This document shows positions 45,883 through 64,000 of a stretch of DNA of 64,000 nt, in pieces. Source of the stretch: Udeniomyces pyricola (taxonomy: Eukaryota > Basidiomycota > Tremellomycetes > Cystofilobasidiales > Mrakiaceae); the NCBI GenBank assembly GCA_039545295.1, contig BCIK01000014.1:538976-602975 (forward strand), given 5' to 3'. The position numbers were made by a program, and so were the translations under genes. The stretch's first letter is position 1; each line of letters starts with the position of its first letter. The notes under the pieces were generated by a model that saw nothing but the letters and a program-made list of their open reading frames with translations, was not told the DNA's origin and searched no databases.

Positions 45883-46485
45883 TGGAGAATGAGTCTAGGA
45901 AGGGGGATGGGGTGATGGACTGTGTTGAATGATGATGATGGCGCTGTTCGGTTGATGATGATGATGATGATGATGATGATGCCTGCCTGCTATGGTGGCT
46001 GATTCGTCTGGATTCGTTCGTTGACTGGTTGCCGGTTCGACGCGGCAGCTGAGAGATAATAATATATAATATATTTATATATATATATTCATCTTGAGAT
46101 ATCTATGTGATGAAAGCGTACAGTCATATATGCCCATCGACTTGTAAACATATGAATGAGAGTATATGCAATGTTACTGCCACCCACTCATGAATTCGAA
46201 TTCATGTATGTACAAACTACAGTACTCTCTCGATAATATCTCCCTCTCAGTGTCTCTCTCTCTGTCGCTCTCTCTCTCTCTCTCCTGTTGTCTCTTCCTC
46301 ATCATCTTTCCTCATTTCTCTCAATCCCCCCCTCCCTTCGACCTCACCCCCCCCTCACGCCCAACGAAACCCTTAACCCAGTCGCCTCTCCTCTCCTCAT
46401 TCCGTTCAACCAAAAATTCCCATCGTTTCTCTTTTTCCTACCCGAATCCCCCCACACGCGACTTCTTTGCTTGATTTGAGCAACC
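45883..46485. promoter_or_regulatory. Divergent intergenic region (TBC / ISW1)
   Basis: 603 bp between opposite start codons. Contains a (GAT)9 run at 45954-45981, an AT-rich stretch 46050-46090, the palindrome GAATTCGAATTC near 46193, a CT microsatellite 46246-46283 and a CT-rich leader before the ISW1 ATG. Confidence 0.55.
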
Positions 46486-53343
<6,858 letters not shown>

Positions 53344-54443
53344 GCGTCAGGGGGAGAAAGGGGTAGATGAGATGGAAGGCGCATTAGGGATGGGACGGAT
53401 ATTTGGGTTCTCTTCTGCTTTTTCTCTTCTTCTTCTTTTTTCTTTTTTTTTCTCCGTTCTGTTCAGTTGCCTCTCTTTTCTATCCTTGTTCCTCATCCCG
53501 TGCCTTGCCAGCTGTTTCGATCGTCTTCTACACTAGCCTTTATCGGTCGTTCAGCCATAGGATTTCCCTCCCACCCCCCCCCCCCCCCCTTCGTTCTACT
53601 CCTGTCGACGCTGATACGTTCACCGGCCATGATGTCTTTGAGTTCTCATGACCCCCCTCCTTCTTGTTTCTTCTTCTTCTCCCTTTCTCCCTTTGATATC
53701 TCACGGATTCACTTGATTCTCCCTTCCGTTTCCTTTCAATCTACACCTCGACGTCCTTACCCCTCACGCGATCATAATGTTGGTCCATTGGTCAGACGTT
53801 TGGTTGGTCGATCGGTCGCTAACACCGTAACGTTGACTTTCGATCTGAATTTCAATATCCAATCATCACCATCGATCTTAGCCGTCGTCGAATGTCTTTT
53901 TTTTTTTTTTTTTCTAACCATGATCGTATTTGCCGTCTCCCCGCCGACTGATCTTAAGAACGTGGATTGAAGTCAAATCTCTTCTGTCTCCTCTCGCCTG
54001 CTCTCTTGCATGCTCTCCTTTTTCCTTTCTTTGGTTCTTCTCTTCAGCAACGTTCTGTGATGCTCGATTCTTTTGTCTCATTCTCCACTCTTTTCGCCTT
54101 CTTTCCTCTTCCACCCCTTGCCTCAGTCCACCGATCCAATAATAGATGGCCTATCAATTGCGGAGCTTCTAGACATAGCATCGAATCATGGAAAAAGAGT
54201 TCTCTTTGTCAGCGAGCCTCCAATGGGGTTGATGTTGGTCAGCTTTGCCAAGCTAATGCACCGATGACCCAACCCACGCTTCAATAATACTGCAAACTGA
54301 GTCATAAGAGCTACAAATACTATATACGTATGTTTTTTTTTGCGTCGTCATACATCTCTGTGAACCTGCATATACAACGCCCTCAGTTTCATTGGAACCA
54401 AAACCCTTCCCCCTCCTTTACACGACCGTCATCCTCGTTGCAT
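53344..54443. other. Intergenic between ISW1 and the RidA gene
   Basis: About 1.1 kb. Contains a C-rich run (53573-53590), a T17 tract (about 53896-53913) and CT-rich stretches on the plus strand. Open frames in it are low complexity. No gene recognised. Confidence 0.5.
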
Positions 54444-55406
54444 ATGTCCCACCTCGGCTTCAAGGCCTATCCCGAGCTGGGCAAGCATCAAGTTCGGGAG
54501 TTGCACTACTCCCAGAGCGTCGTCATTCCCCCCGGTGGAAGCTACGTCCATCTCTCCGGTCAAGGTAAGTACGCTCGGGCGTCATTTCGTTTGGTGCGGG
54601 GAAGGGGGGAAGGGGGGAGGGGGGGGGAACAAAATCAAAGTTGCAACTGAAGTGAGAGTGAAGACTTACATGGATATATAGCAGCAGCAGCAGCAGCAGC
54701 TTCATGGTCTCCTATGATTTTGCTGCAACCTGTAGACAGTAACAAGTCTTCTCTTAAATCCATAGCTGAACCTCATAATTCATTCCCGTTTCTTCTTCTT
54801 CTTCTTCTTGTCCTGATATGATCACCTTTCCTCCCCCCCCCCTTCTTCCTACAAAGGTGGTTGGGACCCGACGGTGAAGGACCGATACGTCTGGCGCCAA
54901 GGGATCGAAGCCCAAATCGAGCAAGCGTTCGCAAACGTCCAACTCGCCCTCGAAGAATGTGGGGCGACGATGGATCATGTCTTTGAGGTAAGTGCTAAGA
55001 ATTCTAAACATATATTTAAAGGTGATATATATATATATATAAGCAATATGTCATTGTTGCATTTTTTCGTATTTTTTTGCTGTTGTTGTTGTTGTTGTTG
55101 AAAAAGACACATTCAATATTGCGCTGCAGACGATTCTTTCCTTAGCTGACTGTCTTCCTCGCGCTCCCACTGATTTATTCACTCACTCACTCAAATCATC
55201 CCACTCGAACGTACTCCATCCTTCTTCCTCAATCAAAGTTCACATCTTACACTGTCCCACACGACCACGTCGCCCAAACCGCTCTCGTCCGAACGATTCG
55301 TCGCGTCTTCCCGAACCATGCTCCTCTCTGGACGGATCTCGGCGTCAAGTCACTCGCGGTGCCAGAGATGTTGATCGAGATCAAAGTTATCGCTCATATC
55401 CCCTGA
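54444..55406 (+). CDS. RidA/YjgF/UK114-family protein
   Basis: Small trimeric family; the best-known members hydrolyse reactive enamine/imine intermediates from amino acid metabolism. Exons 54444-54564, 54857-54987 and 55239-55406 give 139 residues. Visible: YSQSVVIPPGGSYVHLSGQGGWDP near the N-terminus, QAFANVQLALEECGATMDHVFE in the middle and PLWTDLGVKSLAVPEMLIEI plus KVIAHIP at the C-terminus, which is the usual end of the fold. The Arg of the classical R-x-x-V-x-V substrate site is not where it lies in bacterial RidA (the C-terminal region reads SLAVPEMLIEIK), so this is likely one of the other YjgF subgroups common in fungi. There is no mitochondrial presequence. The ATG was chosen because it begins the conserved block closely. 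Confidence 0.88.
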
Positions 55407-56140
55407 TAGTACAAGCAGGCTCCTGACAACAATACAACAGCAGTATCGATGTCCTTTGAGGTCATATTACGCCGGGGGGGGGGGGGGCGGCGGCCTGGTT
55501 CATCCGGATGGGCATGATGACGACCCAGTGCTCAGCGCTCTTGATTGAGGCTAAGGATGGTTGACCGGAAACGGACATCGCAGGGGAGATCGATGATATT
55601 TATGGAATTGATTCTTTAATAGAAGGATTGATGGTGAATCGTCGAGACCGGTAGCTACGTTACTGAGCATCAACTCGCGAGTGTTAGTTAGCATCGATCG
55701 ATCGATCGGAATTATCAATCCCGATCCACAGAAGGGCGTCATGAAGATAACAATGATCTTTCCACGTGTGGTTCTCATGGTGACGATGTCGGCCAAACAA
55801 AAATATACTCCAGATTGATAATACGCGTATCATTAGGATTCTCATTAATCACATCTATCGGTATCACACCTTAAAATGGATGTCGGTTGACTATGTATTG
55901 CATCGATCATTAAACCCGATCGGCGGATATCAAGGTCCAGAAGAAAAGAGAGGACGAGCAACGGAAGGGAAGGGGGGGGGGGGGTAGGGGTCCCAGGAAC
56001 AAAAAGTAGAGGGGTAGAGACAAACGAAAAAAAGCATCCAGGAAGAGAAAAGAGACCCTTTTCTAGTTCTTTTTGTCTTTCCATCTTTTCTTCATCCCTA
56101 CTTCCATCTATATGAAGCTCTCTTGGTGAGCTCTACCTGT
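55407..56140. other. Convergent intergenic region
   Basis: About 730 bp between the RidA and PRE5 3' ends, with a G run (55476-55488), ATCGATCGATCGATCGG near 55693, and a second G run (55973-55984). No gene recognised. Confidence 0.5.
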
Positions 56141-58808
56141 TCAATCCTGCATCTGAACGTCCTCATCACCCGTCGTCGCCGGTGCCGGTGCGGGTTCTCC
56201 TCCCGCCAAATCCGGGTCATCCTGACCTTGAGCCGCCACGCTCTCACTCGCGCTCGTTCCCCCAGCAGCTCCTCCACCTCGAGCCGTCGTTCCTCCTCCT
56301 CCTGGCAACGCCTTCTCCGGCAACCTGTCCAAGAACACCTTGACGTCGTCGCCTTCGATGATGCGGAACGCGCCCTTGCGCGGCTGGGCCGGCGTCGGTT
56401 CCAATGCTGACACGGGCCCAATCACGGCAATCGACGTGTTTAGAGGCGTAAGATCCTTGTCTTGCTGAAGCGTCTCACGCAGAGCCGTCAGGCCGTGGGT
56501 TATCAGGTCTTCCACAGATGCTGTATGGGTCAGAAAGATTCCAGGGCATCGGTACGAGCAAGAAAAAAAAGTAAAAACAAGGGGGGGGGGGAGGAGGAGG
56601 AAACAAGAGGTACAGGATGAGTAAGTTTGAGCGCCGAGGAGTCGATGTGAGGGTAAAGATCGTCTTCTTGTCAAGCGGGCTAGTTGTCAAAGGTCTTCGT
56701 AACGAGTACAAGGCGAAATGTGTCACCCCTTTGCTCGCCCTATGAGAATCCTTCCTCGTCATTCCTCTCCTAACATCAGACCCGCAACCCAGCCAATCCA
56801 CCTACAAGAGTCCTTCTATCCACCTCTCCCTGAAAGCCATCACCAATTTCCCCGCCCAAATGGACAAAAGACAGGAAAGGGTACCGCAACGAAGAAGCTA
56901 GCGAGAAACAAAACTAACCATCAGGGAATGACTCGTACTCCTTTTCGAGGTACGTCTTGGCCGACTGCGATCGAGCGCCGATGGACATGGCAAAGTACTC
57001 AAACGAGTTGCCCGAAGGGGAGAATTCAAAGAGATGAGGTCCAAGATCCTGAGAGAGCGATCGGCGTCAAAATATTGCATGAGTGAATAAGCGACGTCAG
57101 TGCTGCATGTAAGCAAGGGAACAAGGATGAAAAGCAATCCATGGGAATGCAACGGAGCTTGAAAGCAACGCAATGCACAAGGGATAGTGAACGAACATCT
57201 TGGCCAATGACGAGGAAACCGACACCATAAGGCCTCTTTCCGTAGATCTGAGTGTTGACCTGGGCCTCTATAAGATACCGACACGCGAACGAAAAGAAGG
57301 GAATAGACGGTGAGATAGCACTCAATCGAACAAAATCACGTAAGAGCAGTGATGAGGAAAAGGATGCACGAGATTGAGCACGTAAAAAAAGGAAGGGGGG
57401 GGGGGAAGAGATGACGAACTATCGGCTACCGAACCAACGAGTCGGTTGACAGGAATCGGTCGGTCGAAGAGCATTTTGGACGACATCGCTTGCTGACGCA
57501 TGAAATTGCTGAACACAGACCAAAGGGTGTGCGGGCGTGACCCCAAATAGATCGTCAGTACCGATGACCCAACCTAGGTCTCAAGCCAGACAAACGAGGT
57601 GATCTCTCTCTTCCGTTTTGTTTGTCTTTGAACTTGATTGAGTGGTATAAACGTGGAACGGAAATGCGAAAAGGTTTAGGGACGAACGAGAGGACTCGAG
57701 CGTCGTGCGTCAGACCAGCAATAGCGATACCGCAGTGGTCGTCGATTCGGAACATCTTTTGTTGGTACGAAGCCAACTCGCCTGTCGATCGCTAGATATA
57801 TGGTTCCGTTCGGCCAAATTCATCAGAGTGAGTGGTTTAAGAACGAATGCCATGTTGAGGTACATGAAGAGAGGAAGTGATGAGGGACGTGGAACAAAGA
57901 AGCGGTGGGAGAGTGAGATCAGCGTCTGGCGCGTTGGACATGGACCTGTCGATACGACGTGTGGAGAAAGAAGGATCGATAACCGTGGTGGTGGAAGGGT
58001 TGATACGATAACAACTCGAGGGCCACGCTCAGAGGTAAGGCGGAGATGTAGCGAACAGGTGACAAGTCGAATGGGAGACCGTCATGGGGCATCGGTGCCA
58101 GCTAGGACTATGAGATCCACGTAGTGGCCCTTTTGGTCGATCTCGCGGCCTCGAGTTGTCTATGCCGCCGCTGCTGTACCAGCTTCCTGCAAGCTGAATG
58201 ACCCTGTCTGGTTGCACCATCGTCGTCATGGTTGTTCTTAAGCCCAGAGGAGCACTCAAGCCAGTCGGCTGCGCCTAGTGTTTGAAGGAGAAGACCCACC
58301 TTGAGAGCAAACAAGACGGCGTGCGTCTTGGACCTCAGACCGACGGCTGCCGAACCCTGCTTGACAGCCTCAAGTGCGTATTCAACCTAGGTGTGAGAGA
58401 CGACATTGGTTAGTTAGGTCGCCCATCACTGGAGACAAGCAACCAGCCTCGAGGAGATGACGGACCTGATGCAGTCTATTTAGACCAGCAAGGGATGGAA
58501 GGAGGAGGAGAGAGATGAAGTAGGGCAATTTCAGATGGACTGTCGAGCACGCGAATACGCCGGAGGATCTCGTTAGAACTATGACTGACCGGCCCTGAGG
58601 CGAGAAGGTGGTACTGTCGGAGTCGTAAGAGTTTCGGAACTGAGGTGGAGAGTAAGGGGATGAACGGTGGCACAAAGACAAGGAAGGCGTGGAGGGTGAT
58701 GACGAAGGGGGAGATGAAGGGGAAAGAAGGATGGATGTGGGGGTGAGCTTGGATGGTTTGTGGTATGAAGGATGGGACGGTGAGGACGATGGAGGATTCG
58801 CTGACCAT
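56141..58808 (-). CDS. PRE5: 20S proteasome subunit alpha-6 (PSMA1/Pre5)
   Basis: Structural subunit of the alpha ring of the 20S proteasome. Exons 58808-58806, 58639-58590, 58475-58466, 58386-58300, 57791-57688, 57508-57420, 57267-57197, 57048-56919 and 56520-56141 give 307 residues in perfect phase. The first exon is only the ATG and the third is 10 nt. The protein reads [102 protein letters not shown] and [14 protein letters not shown], a full match to the alpha-1/Pre5 type. Three introns use GTTCGT donors. After the conserved domain there is a Gly/Ala/Pro-rich acidic tail ending DEDVQMQD, longer than the yeast protein's. The start is divergent from the mitoribosomal gene, 246 bp away. Confidence 0.96.
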
Positions 58809-59054
58809 AGGGACAAGACGGAGGGTCGATAAACGATGGGGGAGGGAATGACGATGATGATGGCGATGGTGGTGGTGGTGATGATGTATATGGAGATATA
58901 GATATATGCATGTCCATCGCGTCCAACACTCGTCCGTCCCCTTCAACCGACGGACTCGCCTGCAGCTGTCCACCACACACCAACATACTCGAGAGTCACC
59001 CGTAGTAGTCACCTCCACCACCTCATCCTCTGAACCCACATCTGCCCCTTTCAA
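58809..59054. promoter_or_regulatory. Short divergent intergenic region (PRE5 / uS14m)
   Basis: Only 246 bp separate the two start codons, so promoter elements are probably shared. GATGGCGATGGTGGTGG-type repeats lie at 58856-58885 and a TATAGATATATGCATG stretch near 58898-58912. No proteasome-associated control element (GGTGGCAAA) is seen. Confidence 0.6.
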
Positions 59055-59865
59055 ATGTTCCCTTCCATGGTCTTCAGTCTCGGTATGATCCATCCCCTCC
59101 GACCATTATCGCCTCCTCCGCGTCTTCTCACCTCTGACTTCTGCCCTCTGCTTCTCCGACGGCTATTCCTCTCGCTGACTCCACGCTCATATCCGCCCGC
59201 CTCACACCCACACCCACATCTACATCAGGTCGCAAGGCTTGTCGGGCCCGTGTCATCCGAGACATGAAGCAACGTCAAGTCGTCGAGCGAACCGAGGTTA
59301 TCCGACGAGCCTACCTCTTCGTCGCCCGCAACACGACCCTTCCCGATTCCGTCCGGGCGCGAGCTCAAATGAAGCTTCATGCTCTGCCGAGAGCGAGCTG
59401 CCCGTCGCGGATCAACCTGACGTGCACTGAGACGGGAGTTGCCCGAGGTAAGCCTCAGACCGAAGTCCTTGTACTCAGAGAGCGACAAGATGCGTCAACG
59501 CTACAAGTCTTACTCGCGGCAACGCTACAGCTGCTGCTGCTGCTTCGCCCGATATTCTCGAATTCACTAACATTTCCATGATCTAATTTGCCCGTTCATG
59601 ATAGCTGTCCTGAGGGAGTTCAAGTTGTACCGAGTAAGTCTCCCTTGTATCCTCCGCTTCTCGATGATCATCATCGTCTCTTGTTCTCTTGATTCTAACT
59701 GACACTCCGTTTCTGTCTTTTTGGTTACCTTTTGCTCTTTTCTTGTCGTTATCAAACGGCCTTTTCTTTCATCTTCTTTAATCCCTTTACTCAATACCAC
59801 AGGGCAAGTTCCGTACCATGGCCCTTGCTGGAGAGATTCCGGGCGTCAAGAAGGCCGAGTGGTAG
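59055..59865 (+). CDS. MRP2: Mitochondrial ribosomal protein uS14m (Mrp2-like)
   Basis: Small-subunit mitoribosomal protein S14. Exons 59055-59082, 59229-59447, 59605-59633 and 59803-59865 give 112 residues (108 if the second in-frame ATG at 59067 is used). The sequence shows the S14 pattern: an Arg-rich N-terminus (GRKACRARVIRDMKQRQ), AYLFVARNTTLPDSVRARAQ, LPRASCPSRINLTC, RGVLREFKL-type block (here AVLREFKLYR) and the family-typical ending MALAGEIPGVKKAEW. Length and ending match the mitochondrial rather than the short cytosolic zinc-binding S29 form. The start may fall at either ATG. Confidence 0.92.
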
Positions 59866-61405
59866 TTAGCTCGACTCGACAACGGAAACAACGAGACAGG
59901 CTGTCGGAGGAGGGTAGGAGGACAGGGAGGGGGAGGACGATGATGACTTTCATGACCAATCAGGAACATACACACACATACACATACACGCATGATGCGA
60001 CAGTCAGAAGGAGACTAAGATCCAGGCTGACAACAAGCTCGTACTGATCCTGGCGTACCTCAACCCCTTGGACTGAATGGTGACACTGATGACTTGTGAA
60101 TGGCTCGTCTTCCGATTGACCTCTGACTTATTTTCTGACCTCAACAGGGTCCTTCAAGCCTGACAAATATATACGCATGCGAATTCAACTTCGTTGCCTG
60201 TGGCTGGATCGTAGTTAGCCATGTAGCAAGGCGGCTATATTAACTTGTCAGGACCGCATACATTGCATGCCCGGCGCCGCCTCTCGCTGTATCCCGGCCC
60301 TGGACTGTCTTCGCCAATTCTATGTTTGTGGGCATGCATACACCCCGGAATGATCACTGATCGCTCATCCTTCGTTGTATCCTTCTCGATGTCTCTAGGG
60401 CTTCACTCACCTGATTCAAAAGAGCCCATTGGCGGTATACGTTCCCTTTCCGACGTCGGGCAGCTCACACTCGTCCTGCCCCTCTTGATTCTCTTATCAA
60501 CTCATTGAACTGTTCGGTATTTCGTTTACATGAGAATCGTCGGCCTCTCATCACTGACGATAGATTGCAGGGCAAATTGCGATAATGAGGCTTTGGGAGT
60601 GGCTTGAACAAGGATTGCCTGTAGGTGATGAGCTTGGCCGGAGTACTAATCACAGGCAATTACAGCCAGACGACACGTACACGTACTTTGCGCGCGATAC
60701 ATATGCAGCAGGGAAACAATCCATTTATCGCGCACGCGCCCTTGTGCGTGCCGGCCAAGAAGATGTTGGGAAAGGCCAAGGCTTAATGCGCATGATGCAT
60801 ACGCGAATTGTCTGGCTATGCTAGACACTCTGAGTATGACTGCCATGGCCGATCTCGGTTTCCTACGTAAAAAAAAAAAAAAAAAAAGTATCATCATGAG
60901 CGGACGAGCTAGCTGACGAGAAGCGCGCGCGACGGACTATTCCCGCGTTGAGTACGACGTTGAATCGTTGTCCTGCATGCACCTTCTCGCCCTCCGGACC
61001 AAGTCGAATCCCAGACCCCAAACGTCACCCTTTGTCGCCTTCTCCTCCGTCGTTGTTCTACCCGTGGTCCTAACCAATCCACGCGTCTCGATCTACCAAC
61101 ACATCCAGTCTCTCGTCATCTCCACTCGTACACTACCCAACGCTGGAATCTTTGCGAGTCACGACGCGACGCCGTTCGATACACTTTTGGCTTCTTTCAG
61201 ATCCGGCCTTGCCTGCTCTGCTTTCCCCTTCTGGTCGCCTCGACCGTTCCTCTCCCTCGCGCTCGCTCTCTCTTCTTCTCGTCAACAGCCCGATCTTCCC
61301 ATCCATCGCGGACTGGATTCCACTGGCCGGCATCCATTGTCATCATCAATACAGTTTGTTTAGTACCTCACTCCATATCCACCATCCCTTACAACTCGTC
61401 GAGCC
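59866..61405. other. Long intergenic region upstream of BEM1
   Basis: About 1.5 kb. Contains a CA/TA-rich repeat (59966-59992, ACACACATACACATACAC type), an A18 run near 60868-60885 and, from about 61000, the CT-rich leader expected before the BEM1 start. I see no cloverleaf-like tRNA and no protein with recognisable domains. Confidence 0.5.
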
Positions 61406-64000
61406 ATGAAATCCCTCCGACGATCCCTCGGCGATAAGAAGGAGAGCAACCCGGGTTCCTCCTCACCTTCCGCCTCATCTCCAACGTTTGCGTCCAACGT
61501 GCCTTCGCTCTCCAAACCGACAGCCTCCATCGCCCCACCCAAAAAAGTCATCAAGGCGCGCGAGAACCACACTTCAACCAGCCCGCAGGAGCTGCCGTTT
61601 GCCAAGGGCGATTTCTTCTACGTCGTCGGCGAGAGAGACGATCCGAGGGGAGGCTCGTCGGGTTACTACGAGGCGTTAAGTGAGTTTGTCGGTCGACATC
61701 ATCGTCCTGCTAGATCGTGTACTTCGCATTCTACTGGTTTGAATCGATCAATCTGACGGAGAGGGATGACGCAACGCGTCGCATGATGGCAGGGGCATTC
61801 GCTGTGCGATCACCTGGCAATCGACGTACGTGCGCATGCTGACGAGATGCATCCGTTCGCTCGGATCCGGACTACCTCTTTCTGTCTCGTTCGTTTTGCT
61901 TCCACTACCCAGACACGTTGACGAGCGCACGCGGGCTCGTGCCAAAATCCAAGTTTGATGAGTTTGGACGAGGAGGATCGAGGGATTCGGGCACCAGGAA
62001 TGCGAGGTGAGTTCTGGTCCTGCTGCGAAGAAACGTCGAGCAACGGCAAAGGAGGTCAATGGTTGCGCGATAAAGACAATGATGCTGGCCGTCAACTACC
62101 ATGGAAACGCATAGGCTGGCCAGTGGGATCAATCGAGGCTCGGTTTGTGGGACAGGGTAAATGATGGCTGACGCGAGGTATCTTTCTTCACGCATGACAC
62201 ACGCGTCTCTTTTCCGCCGTGTCACGTCATCAGTCCGACGTCAAGCACATCGCCGGTCTCATCAGCTGCCCAGCCCCGGTCATCTGCTCAAGGAGGAGGT
62301 CCTCCAAAGCCTGCCTTGTCAGTCGCGTCGCTGCAATCATCATTGGCTACAAAGCCTCTATTTATTCTCCCGATCCGATCGAAGCTGATCTTGCAGTGGT
62401 AATTTGTTTCTTCCCACCTACAACTATTCAGGCTGTATGCGGTCGTTCAATATGACTTTGAGGCCGAGCGACCCGATGAGCTCCAGGCCAAGGCAGGGGA
62501 AAACATCGTCATCACAGCTCAATCCAACCACGAGTGGTTAGTCATGCCGTGTTACCGCCGATCTCGGTTGCGACTTTGGACTTGACAAGAAACCGCGAGC
62601 TTACCCATCGTCTTCTTCTCGCAACGCGGGGTCTGCCAAACTACAGGCTCGTAGCCAAGCCTATCCAACGACTCGGTGGACCTGGTCTCATCCCAATATC
62701 GTTTGTTGAGATTCGCGATCCTCTGACTGGTCAGCCCGTCGCGGACGTTCAAGCCGTCCTGCGAGCAGGCGGCATTCCTCGTGTCGATGAATGGAAGCAA
62801 AAGACGGCAGAGTACAAGGCTTCGTCTATCCCACTCGGCCGCTTCGAGTTGACTAGTACGACAGGCGTCGCCAACTCCCCTTATGCTCGACTCAATGGCA
62901 ACGCCAATCTGTCGACGGAGGCATCGCGGTCCTCGCAACACTCTCAATCTCAATCCCAGTCCCAAACGCAATCTCGATCCCAGTCCCAAAGGCAATCCCT
63001 TTATTCTCACCGATCTCAGCAGTCGACCTCACATCCCAACTCTGGTCAGCATAATGACAGTCATCACCGAGCAAACCCCTCGGTCTCCTCGTCGGTTGCC
63101 TCACCCATCGACGGTCCGGATGTTGCTCCGATCCTTCCGCCAGGGACGTTGACCTCTGCCTCGGTCGTTTCGTTCCATTCGGAGCAAGACCAGTACTGGT
63201 TCCGGTTGCACGCCAACTTCCTTCCAATTGACCCTGCCGAGCCCTCGCTGCGGTTGATCGTGTTTCGCGTGTACGAGGACTTTTATCACTTCCAAATCGC
63301 TCTCCTCGACACGTTCCTCGCTGAAGCGGGTCGACCACTCCATCCATCGGATCCACCGCCTCCATCGAACTCGCGAATCCTGCCTTTCATGCCGGGTCCG
63401 CTCTCGGTGATTGATGACGCCATCTGCAGCGACCGGACGAAGGACCTTGACATTTACATTCGTCAGCTCATCGCTCTCCATCGACGCCAGGCTGGGTATG
63501 TGCTTGAGCACGACCTTGTCCGAGCGTTTTTCGCTCCTGGCACGGGCGACATTCAGAGTAAGATCTCGCGAACCGAGGTAGAGGCGGAGCTTGCGAAGGA
63601 AGCTTCGCTGCCACCCATTCGGGACGGCGAGGAGGAGGACGAGGAAGAGCCACTCGAAGGAGACGTCACGCTCGGTCAGGGCCTCGCCGGATTGGGCATC
63701 TCGGACGATCATCGGCGCGAAGGGAGCGATTCGCCAAGTGCCTCGGGGACGTATCGAGCTTCCACAGCCTCGTCTTCTTCTGTGACTGGAGGCTCGTCCT
63801 TCGCTCGTCAACAGCAGCAGCAGCAACGTCAACCTCATCTCCAGCAGCAGTACTCTCAGCAGCAGCATCAACCACAACGCACGCATTCTCCCCTTCCTCG
63901 ACTCGATACATCCTCCCTTCAGCAGCGTCCTCCATCGTCTCCGACCCTTCACTCGTCGCGTCCGTCGTCTGGTGGCTATGAGAACGGCCCTCTGACGGGC
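61406..64000 (+). CDS. BEM1: BEM1/Scd2 polarity scaffold, 3'-truncated by window
   Basis: Scaffold that links Cdc42, its exchange factor and PAK kinase at growth sites. From ATG 61406: a basic Ser-rich start (MKSLRRSLGDKKES), a first SH3 domain (KVIKARENHT, ELPFAKGDFFYVVGE, GYYEAL; exon end 61679, continuing TLTSARGLVPKSKF), a second SH3 domain (LYAVVQYDFEAERPDELQAKAGENIVI, LVAKPIQRLGGPGLIP), a Ser/Gln-rich linker, and a PX domain (QDQYWFRLHANFLP, RLIVFRVYEDFYHFQIALLDTF, PFMPGPLSVIDD, LDIYIRQLIALHR). The downstream Gln-rich linker is still open at the last base. The C-terminal PB1 domain expected for Bem1 would lie beyond 64000. The exons between about 61920 and 62460 are only roughly placed. 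Confidence 0.93.

Noticed and set aside
60968..61363. 131-codon frame before BEM1
   Set aside because: Pyrimidine-rich, no domain, and lies where the BEM1 leader is expected.
59866..61405. tRNA or other structured RNA
   Set aside because: No cloverleaf with A-box and B-box sequences was found by eye; a tRNAscan run would settle it.

Overview
The window is eukaryotic and almost certainly from a basidiomycete fungus. Genes are intron-dense (3 to 10 or more coding exons, introns mostly 50-300 nt with GT..AG ends and pyrimidine-rich 3' ends), genes lie on both strands, codons favour C or G in the third position, and several proteins belong to families I know only from fungi or basidiomycetes. 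The style fits Pucciniomycotina (Microbotryomycetes-like), but that placement is an impression, not a measurement. I see no bacterial, organellar, viral, CRISPR or rRNA/tRNA gene signal.

I rebuilt most gene models by joining exons whose phases agree and whose joined protein matches known family motifs. Left part (1-16.6 kb): a RAD51C-like recombination protein (+), a short mitochondrial-looking orphan (-), a DSL1/ZW10-type vesicle tether (+), an ASH1-like SET histone methyltransferase (-) and a 2OG-Fe(II) oxygenase (-). The last four genes sit between two copies of a 615-bp sequence (3152-3766 and 16627-17241) in inverted orientation with no length difference. Middle part (18-38 kb): an orphan 847-residue protein (-), the P4-ATPase flippase NEO1 (-), a GT18-type N-glycan branching glycosyltransferase (-) divergent from the 38-residue OST4 (+), a 16-bp minisatellite, and a 1405-residue Q/P-rich and RGG protein (+). 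Right part (38.8-64 kb): leukotriene-A4-hydrolase-type M1 aminopeptidase (-), a TBC1D12/14-like protein lacking both catalytic fingers (-), the ISWI remodeller (+), a RidA-family protein (+), proteasome alpha-6 PRE5 (-) divergent from mitoribosomal uS14m (+), and the polarity scaffold BEM1 (+), cut by the window end.

Most genes are unrelated housekeeping genes. Possible functional neighbours are GT18 with OST4 (both N-glycosylation, shared 638-bp divergent intergenic region) and NEO1 with DSL1 (Golgi/ER membrane traffic, not adjacent). I did not find a convincing new multi-gene system. The more unusual signals are the long inverted repeat, the minisatellite of ATG-bearing units just upstream of a gene, a set of extreme splice features (3-, 10- and 11-nt exons, GTTCGT donors, an A29 tract where a pyrimidine tract should be, a GC-AG intron), and enzymes with altered catalytic motifs.
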